A program made the translations under genes and the position numbers. Below are positions 1 to 5,947 of a DNA stretch of 5,947 nucleotides, in pieces (the stretch's first letter is position 1; each line of letters opens with the position of its first letter). The stretch lies in the NCBI GenBank assembly GCA_022560555.1, contig JADFSZ010000111.1:1-5947 (forward strand), in the 5' to 3' direction. The notes below the pieces were generated by a model that saw nothing but the letters and a program-made list of their open reading frames with translations, was not told the DNA's origin and did no database searches. This DNA is from JADFSZ01 sp022560555 [NCBI: PVC group bacterium] (GTDB taxonomy: Bacteria > GCA-001730085 > JADFSZ01).

Positions 1-1
1 G

Positions 2-307
2 CAGCTGCATGGCATGCCCGATATACAGGCGAGAAAATTTGAAACGGATTGGCATACTGTGCTCATAGAGCTGAATCAGTGTTTAGGTGAACTAGATGCT
101 GTTCAAAATGAATTATCCAACCTGTCATGGCTTGATAAGTGCAAAATACGGTTTATGCCTCGTTGGGAATATATTGTTTATCCGTTTTTGATTTTTCTTT
201 TGTTAGCCGTTGGCTGGTTTTTTCTTTTTAAGATGAACGTGTTTGAGGGCGTGAACATTCAGTCGCTTATAGACATTGTTAAAGAAAAACTTTCCCGAGC
301 CCCATGA
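2..307 (+). CDS. 3' part of an unrecognised single-pass membrane protein (5' end outside window)
   Basis: I do not recognise the family. The frame is open to the left edge. An ATG at position 14 would give 97 residues, but no Shine-Dalgarno sequence precedes it, so the visible part is more likely the C-terminal end of a longer gene. Numbered from that ATG, residues 10-40 look helical and possibly coiled-coil (Leu/Glu/Asn-rich, e.g. ELDAVQNELSNL). Residues 42-50 form a basic patch (K, K, R, R). Residues about 54-73 form one strongly hydrophobic segment (YPFLIFLLLAVGWFFLF). A tail of about 24 residues follows, ending in a charged, possibly amphipathic helix (IDIVKEKLSRAP). The basic patch before the segment weakly suggests a cytoplasmic N-terminal side. 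Its TGA stop overlaps the hisS ATG (ATGA), so the two genes are probably co-transcribed and translationally coupled. No function is proposed. That it is a real gene is supported by the open frame, the coherent membrane segment and the ATGA junction. Confidence 0.66.
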   Translation, partial: QLHGMPDIQARKFETDWHTVLIELNQCLGELDAVQNELSNLSWLDKCKIRFMPRWEYIVYPFLIFLLLAVGWFFLFKMNVFEGVNIQSLIDIVKEKLSRAP

Positions 308-1641
308 CTGTCAAAAATCAAAAATCGAATAAACTCTCGACGGCTCCTTATAAAGGCGTTCGCGATTTTTATCCCGAAGACGCTTTTATTCAGGAGTATA
401 TTTTTCGCATCATGAAACGTGTTGTTGAAAAATTCGGATATGTGGTTTATAACGCGTCGATTCTTGAAGACACTAATTTGTATTTGGCAAAATCTGCTGA
501 AGAAATCGTTCTGAATCAGACGTACACGTTCATGGACCGGGGAGGACGCCCAGTGACACTGCGTCCGGAAATGACTCCAACCATTGCCCGGATGATCGCA
601 AAAAAACGGAAAGAGATGGTGTTTCCCGCGCGTTTGTATTCGATTGCTAATATGTTTCGGTATGAGCGTCCGCAAAAGGGCCGTTTACGCGAACACTGGC
701 AGTTGAATGCCGATATTTTCGGTGTTTCTTCGATAGATGCGGAAAGCGAGCTGATTACCCTGGCCCATGAGCTGATGATTCAATTCGGGGCTCAGCCGGA
801 CCATTTCAGGATTCGTGTCAATCATCGCGAACTTCTCTATAAGTGGTTCGTCGGTCATATGAAATTAACGGCCGATTTATATCATAAGGTAACAAAACTG
901 ATGGACCGGCGCCTGAAGATGTCGGACACGGACTTCAAAAATGAAGTCACGGCCTTGATCGGGTGTCAGAATCAGGAAAAGTTTTGGCAGATGATTCACG
1001 TGACATCTTTAAGCACGTTGCCTGATGAACTTAAGGGAGAAAAGTGCACGGTTGAATTGCGGTCTTTATTTGAGAAAATGAAAGCGCGAAATCTCGTGTC
1101 GATTGTGTTTGACCCGACGCTTGTTCGTGGTTTCGATTATTACACGGGTGTTGTTTTTGAAATTTACGATCTCAACCCGGAAAATAACCGGTCCTTGTTT
1201 GGCGGGGGCCGATTTGATGAAATTCTCAATGTCTTTGGTGTCGAAAAAATACCTGCGTGCGGTTTTGGAATGGGGGATGTGACCATCAGGGACTTTATGG
1301 AAACCTATCAGCTGTTGCCGGCTTATCAATCAAGCACGGATGTTTATGTGTGCGGGATCGGCCCCGATGCCGTTGCCTTGGCTGAAGACATTGCCCACCA
1401 ACTGCGCTTGAAAGGCTTGAACACGGCCTCGGATCTTACCGGTAGAAAAATAGCCTCTCAGATCAAAACGGCTGTTAAGCAAGCGATTCCTTTCGCGCTT
1501 TTTGTCGGTGAAGATGAGAGAAGCTCCGGCAGGTACAAATTAAAGCATCTCAAAGACGGACACGCTGAAGTGCTTTCCCTTGATGATGTGTGCGGATTTG
1601 TAAGAAAAAAAATTCGACAGGTATCGTCTGTACGTGCTTAG
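304..1641 (+). CDS. hisS: Histidyl-tRNA synthetase (class II)
   Basis: HisRS charges tRNA-His with histidine using ATP, in the cytoplasm, as a dimer in known family members. The 445-residue length is normal. The class II catalytic core comes first: motif 1 region around GVRDFYPEDAF (about residues 18-28), TLRPEMTPTIARM from residue 85, and the motif 2 region RYERPQKGRLRE from residue 119 with R122 and Q124. The HisRS-specific signature LVRGFDYYTG starts at residue 273 and includes R275, the family's histidine-binding and catalytic arginine. GGGRFD (300-305) and the motif 3 region ACGFGMGD follow. The C-terminal anticodon-binding domain covers about residues 345-440 (DVYVCGIG, GRKIASQIK). Small departures from the commonest family sequence are REHWQ where REFxQ is usual, and F277 in place of Leu; neither removes a catalytic residue. 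The start is fixed by the ATGA overlap with the preceding gene. No good Shine-Dalgarno is visible, so translation probably depends on coupling. Confidence 0.97.
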   Translation: MTVKNQKSNKLSTAPYKGVRDFYPEDAFIQEYIFRIMKRVVEKFGYVVYNASILEDTNLYLAKSAEEIVLNQTYTFMDRGGRPVTLRPEMTPTIARMIAKKRKEMVFPARLYSIANMFRYERPQKGRLREHWQLNADIFGVSSIDAESELITLAHELMIQFGAQPDHFRIRVNHRELLYKWFVGHMKLTADLYHKVTKLMDRRLKMSDTDFKNEVTALIGCQNQEKFWQMIHVTSLSTLPDELKGEKCTVELRSLFEKMKARNLVSIVFDPTLVRGFDYYTGVVFEIYDLNPENNRSLFGGGRFDEILNVFGVEKIPACGFGMGDVTIRDFMETYQLLPAYQSSTDVYVCGIGPDAVALAEDIAHQLRLKGLNTASDLTGRKIASQIKTAVKQAIPFALFVGEDERSSGRYKLKHLKDGHAEVLSLDDVCGFVRKKIRQVSSVRA

Positions 1642-1678
1642 TTAAAAAGAAAAGTTAAAAGGAAAAGTCATAAGGAAA
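1640..1678 (+). repeat. Three tandem 13-bp purine-rich repeats in the hisS-aspS spacer
   Basis: Three head-to-tail 13-base units fill the spacer: AGTTAAAAAGAAA (1640-1652), AGTTAAAAGGAAA (1653-1665) and AGTCATAAGGAAA (1666-1678). Units 1 and 2 differ by one base. Units 2 and 3 differ by two bases. The first unit includes part of the hisS TAG stop. Units 2 and 3 each carry an AAGGA core that resembles a Shine-Dalgarno sequence. The array ends five bases before the aspS ATG. Confidence 0.8.
1673..1677 (+). promoter_or_regulatory. Ribosome binding site of aspS
   Basis: AAGGA lies six bases before the aspS ATG at 1684, a normal spacing. It is the core of the third spacer repeat. A second AAGGA copy, in repeat 2 about 13 bases further upstream, is too distant to serve this start efficiently. 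Confidence 0.65.
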
Positions 1679-1683
1679 AGATT

Positions 1684-3447
1684 ATGCAACGAACACATTA
1701 TTGCGGAGAATTAACAATCCGGGATATTGACAGTGACGTCTGTCTTTGTGGTTGGGTCGATAGTTTGCGGGATCACGGAGGCGTTCTTTTTGTTGATTTA
1801 CGTGACCGGGAGGGAGTGACGCAGATCGTATTTAATCTTAAAGATCATGCTGATTTGGCCCGTGAAGCCCAGATGCTTAAGCCGGAATACGTGATTACGG
1901 TGCATGGAAAGGTAGCCAAGCGTGCGGCGGAAAATGTGAATAAAAAATTAAAAACAGGAGAAATAGAAGTGGTCGCGCGTATTTTACAAACACATTCCCG
2001 GTCGCTAACACCGCCGTTTATGATTGATGACAGAACCGAAGCCAATGAAGAGTTGAGGCTTAAATACCGGTATTTGGATCTTCGGCGCAGAACCATGCAG
2101 AAAAATATTAGGTTTCGTCATCATGTGACGATTGAGACCCGGAAGTATTTTTCTGACAAGGGATTTATAGAAATTGAAACACCTCTATTGATTAAAAGTA
2201 CGCCGGAAGGAGCCCGGGATTATTTGGTTCCCAGCCGTGTCCGCCGCGGTTCGTTTTACGCTCTGCCTCAAAGCCCGCAGATTTTTAAACAGCTTCTTAT
2301 GGTAGCCGGGTTTGATAAATATTTTCAACTCGCCAAGTGTTTGCGGGATGAAGACCTTCGGGCGGATCGCCAGCCGGAGCACACGCAAATCGATCTTGAG
2401 ATGTCTTTTGTCGATGAAAATGATGTCATGAATATAGTTGATGGGCTCATACAGCACTTATTCAAAGAGCTTCTCAATTGGGCTGTTGATTTGCCGCTTG
2501 AGAGAATAGCGTGGCGGGATGCCGTCAATCTTTATGGGTCAGATAAACCGGATCGCCGGATCGGGATGCCTTTAGTGGATATGACGGATGTATTTGGGCA
2601 AACTTCTTTCAAAGTTTTTCAATCCGTCATTGAAAAAAAAGGCCTGATTAAGGCGATCAATGTCAAGGGAAAGGCGCTAGACATCTCCCTGAAAGATATT
2701 GAGGAATATACGAAATTTGTAAATCAATTCGGCGCCAGAGGCCTGGCCTGGATGAAGGGGGAGAGTGGACAGTTAAAGTCATCGATTGTTAAGTTTTTTA
2801 ATGAAGATGAAATCAAGAGCATTCGGGAAAGTTTGCAGGTTGAAGACGGGGATTTGATATTTTTTGTAGCCGATAAATCAAATGTTGTCCATGAGGCTTT
2901 AGGGCAACTCAGGCTAGAGCTTGCGCGTAAACTCGATCTTTTTCCTAAGGATGGGTATGACATGTTTTGGGTCACGGAGTTTCCCCTGTTTGAATTTGAT
3001 GATGAAAAAAATCAGACGATTCCCGTCCACCATCCGTTCACAAGTCCCAAAGATGAGGATAGGGACCTTCTTGACACCGAGCCTCTGAAGGTAAGAGCCA
3101 GGGCGTATGATTTGGTGATTAACGGGGTGGAAGTCGGAGGAGGCAGTATTCGTATTCATGATCAAAAACTACAAAAGAAGATGTTTGATCTTCTCCAAAT
3201 ATCAACCGATGAAGCGAAGCTCAAATTCGGATTTTTATTAGAAGCGCTTGAATATGGGGCTCCGCCGCACGGAGGCTTGGCCATAGGACTGGATCGTCTT
3301 GTGATGCTTCTTTTAGGCTTGGATTCAATCCGGGATGTTATCGCGTTTCCCAAAACACAAAAAGCGGCATGTCTCATGTCGAGGGCTCCCTCGGCTGTGT
3401 CCCCGGCTCAATTAAAAGAATTAGGGATAAAAATTCTTCAAACGTGA
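1684..3447 (+). CDS. aspS: Aspartyl-tRNA synthetase, bacterial type (possibly non-discriminating Asp/Asn)
   Basis: AspRS attaches aspartate to tRNA-Asp in the cytoplasm; non-discriminating forms also charge tRNA-Asn, which GatCAB then amidates. The 587 residues match full-length bacterial AspRS. An N-terminal OB-fold anticodon-binding domain (about 1-105: HYCGEL, GWVDSLRDHGG, DLRDREG) leads into the class II core: TPEGARDYLVPS (173-184), ALPQSPQIFKQLL, motif 2 LRDEDLRADRQPE (220-232, with L220 where Phe is usual) and YGSDKPD (from 284). The bacterial GAD insertion domain occupies about 295-425. The core resumes with HHPFTSPKDED and NGVEVGGGSIRIH, and ends with motif 3 GGLAIGLDRL (531-539, R538). 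H31 in RDHGG resembles non-discriminating enzymes; E. coli and other discriminating enzymes have Leu there. The assignment to aspS is secure, but the specificity is only an inference. The start is supported by the AAGGA site six bases upstream. Confidence 0.98.
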   Translation: MQRTHYCGELTIRDIDSDVCLCGWVDSLRDHGGVLFVDLRDREGVTQIVFNLKDHADLAREAQMLKPEYVITVHGKVAKRAAENVNKKLKTGEIEVVARILQTHSRSLTPPFMIDDRTEANEELRLKYRYLDLRRRTMQKNIRFRHHVTIETRKYFSDKGFIEIETPLLIKSTPEGARDYLVPSRVRRGSFYALPQSPQIFKQLLMVAGFDKYFQLAKCLRDEDLRADRQPEHTQIDLEMSFVDENDVMNIVDGLIQHLFKELLNWAVDLPLERIAWRDAVNLYGSDKPDRRIGMPLVDMTDVFGQTSFKVFQSVIEKKGLIKAINVKGKALDISLKDIEEYTKFVNQFGARGLAWMKGESGQLKSSIVKFFNEDEIKSIRESLQVEDGDLIFFVADKSNVVHEALGQLRLELARKLDLFPKDGYDMFWVTEFPLFEFDDEKNQTIPVHHPFTSPKDEDRDLLDTEPLKVRARAYDLVINGVEVGGGSIRIHDQKLQKKMFDLLQISTDEAKLKFGFLLEALEYGAPPHGGLAIGLDRLVMLLLGLDSIRDVIAFPKTQKAACLMSRAPSAVSPAQLKELGIKILQT

Positions 3448-3453
3448 ACAAGT

Positions 3454-5778
3454 ATGAGTGTTCTTAAATCAAAAAAAACAAAGAGAATCAATCGAGAAAA
3501 CATCTCGGTTCTTTCGTCTGTGTTGCAATATATCCGAAAAGACGATAATGCGGTGAAAAGCGGTTTGTATCTAACCCCATTTTTTCTTTTAACGGGATTG
3601 ATTCTCATTCTCTTTCTGAAGTACGAAGTCCGTTTGCCGAAAGAAGGTTTTCCCGCGGAGAAAAGCTACTATGCTCTGGATGATTTTTACTACGTTGATC
3701 CGGACCTAACGACGATTGAAAAGCAAAAAGCCGCGAGAAAGGTTTTGCCGGTTTATGAATTTGATGTAGAGGCTTATGAGGATTTACTGGGCCGAACCCG
3801 GATGATTTTCGAGGCTTTAGTCCATGACAATATCGAAGCGGCTAAAGATGTTTTTTCGTGGCCGAAGGCCGTGAGTGCCTATCAATTCTATGTTGATCGC
3901 GCGGTAGATAAACAAGAGGTTCTGATTGAATCTCAAGCTATTATCAGCCGTTACCTTAATCGTTATCTTGTCAGTAGTAAGGATTTTGATTCTCTGGAAT
4001 CGGAAGGATTTTATTTTCTAACTGTCAGTCGTAAAGACAGCGAAGAAAAATCTGTGCGTCTCAGTGATATCCATGTGATTGACAGCGAAAGATTACGAAG
4101 AAGTCTGCAGGATGACATTGCCTATTTCCTGCCCGATGAAAGAAAAATCCGGGCAACCCTTCTGCAAATTTACATTCACGTTTTATCAAAACCGACACTG
4201 AATTTTGATGCCGCTTTGACGGAGACCAAAAGAAAGTCTCAGGCGGATATCCAGGCCGATGTGACAAAGCTTGTCAAAAAAGGGTCTTTAATTTTGGAGA
4301 GAGGGACAAACGTTACGGCGCTGCACTTAAGGCAATTAAAATCCATGGGCAGCGGTCTTGAAATTCTGAATAAAAACCCAAAAGCTTTCTCTATGATTGT
4401 TTTGTTCCTATTCCATTCGTACCTTTTTTGTTTGTTTATGATCATGTTTTGCCGAGGGAGGGATGTTTTTACTCCTCACTTTCTTTTGACAACCGGCATT
4501 ATGTACCTTTTGGCCAATATGGGAATAAAGATCTCTTACTATTTCCCCGGGTTCGTCCTCATCATTCCTTTGGTGATTTCCATTTTGTTTTTTGCCATTC
4601 TCGGCGAAACTCTTTTGGGGGTGCTGTTCACAATGGCTCTTGTGATTAACATTCCCGTTATTTACGCGCCTATCAGCATCCCGCTCACACCCTTTTTGAT
4701 CGGGGCTCTTTTTTCTGCCGTATTTGCGCATAACATTATGAAGCGTTCCCAGCTGCTGCGTGTGGGGGTTTTTACGGGGCTTGTGTACTTTTTGGCTTTT
4801 TTTCTATTCGATGTGATGTATGAGACACGCGAAATTAATGAAGCGGTTCGCTACGCGGGAACGATGGCCTTCGGAGGATTTATATCCAGCCTTCTTGTTA
4901 TGGGTGTTTTGCCTCTTTTTGAACATTTTTTTCATTTGTCAACCAATGTCCAGCTTTTGGAATTGTCAGATCTCAACCATCCTCTCTTGCGCCGGCTCTT
5001 AAGAGAAGCTCCCGGTACGTATCACCACAGTCTAATGGTCGGAGCTTTGGCCGAGAGTGCGGCGGACGCGATTGGGGCTAATGCTCTTTTAGCAAGGGTG
5101 GGAGCCTATTATCATGACACCGGCAAAATGGTCAATCCCGCTTATTTTACGGAAAATGAAATGGGACGAAAGGGAAAGCACGAAAATTTAACACCCAGCA
5201 TGAGCAGCCTCATTGTCATTGCGCATATCAAGGATGGAGTGGAAATTGGTAAAAAATATAAACTGAGTCAAAAAATTATGGATATCATTCAACAGCATCA
5301 TGGGACTTCTCTTATTTCGTATTTCTATCACAAGGCTCTTGAACAAACCAAAGAGAAAGAGCCGGAAGGGATTGAAGAATACAGCTTTCGATACCCGGGG
5401 CCGAAGCCGAACACAAAAGAGGCGGCCATCGTGATGATTGCCGATTCTTCTGAAGCGGCATCACGTGCTTTGGATGAACCAACGTCGTCCAGAATCAAGG
5501 GGCTTGTCAGCCAAATTGTGAATGATAAAATTCTTGACCACCAGTTTGATGAATCCCAGTTGACCTTCCGTGATATCAGCGCTATTACCCACAGCATTAT
5601 TACCTCCTTAAACGGGATGTTCCATTTTCGGGTAGAGTATCCTCAAGGAGAGTCGGGGAGGGATAAGGGTCGTGAAAAAGACAAAGAAAAAGATAAAGAG
5701 GAAAATAAGAAACAGGAGCCGCGCGTATATCTCGAAGATACAGGTTATCAACAAGCAAAACAAAATTCGCATTCCTAA
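3454..5778 (+). CDS. pgpH: 7TM-HD family cyclic-di-AMP phosphodiesterase (PgpH/YqfF-like)
   Basis: Characterised PgpH proteins are membrane enzymes that hydrolyse c-di-AMP to pApA with a cytoplasmic HD domain. Here 774 residues show the full architecture. A short basic N-terminus is followed by one membrane segment (about 38-57), then an extracytoplasmic 7TMR-HDED region (about 60-308, including EKQKAARKVLPVYEFD). A multi-pass membrane block spans about 310-487, and the HD domain runs from about 500 to 725. The expected metal ligands are all visible: H525 (YHHS), H554-D555, H591, H615-H616 (QQHHG) and D664 (IADSSEAASR). The signature reads HDTGK instead of the usual HDIGK, which keeps both ligands. 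A low-complexity Lys/Glu/Asp tail (about 732-774) extends past the domain and overlaps ybeY. The gene begins in the aspS frame, nine bases after the start of the aspS TGA, with no clear Shine-Dalgarno. Substrate is inferred from family membership; a diadenylate cyclase elsewhere in the genome would support it. Confidence 0.92.
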   Translation: MSVLKSKKTKRINRENISVLSSVLQYIRKDDNAVKSGLYLTPFFLLTGLILILFLKYEVRLPKEGFPAEKSYYALDDFYYVDPDLTTIEKQKAARKVLPVYEFDVEAYEDLLGRTRMIFEALVHDNIEAAKDVFSWPKAVSAYQFYVDRAVDKQEVLIESQAIISRYLNRYLVSSKDFDSLESEGFYFLTVSRKDSEEKSVRLSDIHVIDSERLRRSLQDDIAYFLPDERKIRATLLQIYIHVLSKPTLNFDAALTETKRKSQADIQADVTKLVKKGSLILERGTNVTALHLRQLKSMGSGLEILNKNPKAFSMIVLFLFHSYLFCLFMIMFCRGRDVFTPHFLLTTGIMYLLANMGIKISYYFPGFVLIIPLVISILFFAILGETLLGVLFTMALVINIPVIYAPISIPLTPFLIGALFSAVFAHNIMKRSQLLRVGVFTGLVYFLAFFLFDVMYETREINEAVRYAGTMAFGGFISSLLVMGVLPLFEHFFHLSTNVQLLELSDLNHPLLRRLLREAPGTYHHSLMVGALAESAADAIGANALLARVGAYYHDTGKMVNPAYFTENEMGRKGKHENLTPSMSSLIVIAHIKDGVEIGKKYKLSQKIMDIIQQHHGTSLISYFYHKALEQTKEKEPEGIEEYSFRYPGPKPNTKEAAIVMIADSSEAASRALDEPTSSRIKGLVSQIVNDKILDHQFDESQLTFRDISAITHSIITSLNGMFHFRVEYPQGESGRDKGREKDKEKDKEENKKQEPRVYLEDTGYQQAKQNSHS
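5657..5661 (+). promoter_or_regulatory. Candidate ribosome binding site for ybeY, inside pgpH
   Basis: GGAGG lies ten bases before the GTG at 5672, in the 3' end of pgpH. That GTG is the only ATG, GTG or TTG codon in the ybeY frame between the upstream in-frame TAG (5633-5635) and the ATG at 5795. A competing AGGAG at 5714-5718 sits ten bases before an in-frame ATC (5729), so this site does not settle the start alone. Confidence 0.4.
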
Positions 5779-5947
5779 AGCGAAAATACAGGATATGACA
5801 GAATTTGCCTGTTCTTATGAAGGGATGAGGGGCGCATCGCTTACGATTCTGCTGGTTGATGATAGGGGCATGCGGGCCTATAATAAAACGTATTTTGGAA
5901 AGAGCTGTTCAACGGATGTGATTTCATTCCCATTTCTGGAAAAGGTA
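5672..5947 (+). CDS. ybeY: Endoribonuclease YbeY, 5' part (3' end outside window)
   Basis: YbeY is a zinc-dependent single-strand endoribonuclease involved in 16S rRNA 3'-end maturation and ribosome quality control. The visible N-terminal part matches the family: an opening strand with the typical QN (VINKQNKIRIP, residues 25-35 from the GTG), then SLTILLVDDRGMRAYNKTY (56-74) and FGKSCSTDVISFP (75-87), corresponding to the E. coli stretch YRGKDKPTNVLSFP. The zinc-binding histidine cluster lies beyond the window edge. The start is uncertain. The ATG at 5795 (residue 42) would remove the conserved first strand. The GTG at 5672 keeps it and has GGAGG ten bases upstream, but adds about 18 Lys/Arg-rich residues encoded within the pgpH tail and gives a 107-base overlap. 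A non-canonical ATC at 5729 with AGGAG upstream would give a more usual N-terminus. The identity is firm; the exact 5' end is not. Confidence 0.85.
   Translation, partial: MKKTKKKIKRKIRNRSRAYISKIQVINKQNKIRIPKAKIQDMTEFACSYEGMRGASLTILLVDDRGMRAYNKTYFGKSCSTDVISFPFLEKV

Noticed and set aside
259-675. 138-codon open frame on the - strand over the start of hisS
   Set aside because: It lies opposite strongly conserved hisS sequence, its translation has no recognisable domain, and it looks like a shadow of the real gene.
1642-1683. A terminator or T-box-like leader between hisS and aspS
   Set aside because: The spacer is purine-rich tandem repeat with no inverted repeat and no T run, and is far too short for a T-box.
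4408-4731. 107-codon open frame on the - strand within pgpH
   Set aside because: It is antisense to the multi-pass membrane block; its Lys/Asn/His-rich translation is what reverse-reading hydrophobic codons gives.
5098-5124. HDTGK in place of HDIGK as a sign of a dead HD domain
   Set aside because: The His-Asp metal ligands are kept and all other expected ligands (H525, H591, H615, H616, D664) are present, so the domain is probably active.
5795-5797. ATG as the start of ybeY
   Set aside because: It would give a non-overlapping gene, but it cuts off the conserved first strand with the QN signature, which is clearly encoded just upstream in the same frame.

Overview
This window is a tightly packed stretch of one strand of a bacterial chromosome: five genes, all on the + strand, with almost no intergenic DNA. 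In order they are the 3' part of an unrecognised membrane protein gene, hisS (histidyl-tRNA synthetase), aspS (aspartyl-tRNA synthetase), a pgpH-like gene (7TM-HD cyclic-di-AMP phosphodiesterase), and the 5' part of ybeY (rRNA maturation endoribonuclease), which runs off the right edge. No terminator, RNA gene, mobile element, CRISPR array or convincing internal promoter was seen. The layout reads as a single operon.

Junctions from left to right: the first gene and hisS overlap by four bases (ATGA). hisS and aspS are separated by 42 bases made almost entirely of three tandem 13-bp purine-rich repeats, the last of which supplies the aspS ribosome binding site. aspS and pgpH lie in the same reading frame, with only the TGA stop and two codons between them and no visible Shine-Dalgarno. 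pgpH and ybeY very probably overlap by up to about 107 bases, because the conserved ybeY N-terminus lies inside the pgpH 3' end in the +1 frame.

Organism: the genetic code is standard bacterial (TGA acts as a stop, including at the aspS end), and GC looks moderate, mid-40s by eye. Both synthetases are of the bacterial type. The hisS-aspS pair is well known from Firmicutes, and pgpH-ybeY adjacency is known there too (downstream of phoH in Bacillus). Here the two blocks are joined and phoH is not between them. The sequence style resembles uncultured lineages such as Omnitrophota, but this is an impression and not a demonstrated placement.

Functionally this is housekeeping DNA for translation and second-messenger control: two aminoacyl-tRNA synthetases, a c-di-AMP hydrolase whose characterised relatives are inhibited by (p)ppGpp, and a ribosome maturation factor. 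I found no clearly new system. The points most worth a second look are the ybeY start and dual-coding overlap, the triple repeat before aspS, the H31-type (possibly non-discriminating) AspRS, and the unrecognised membrane protein at the left edge.
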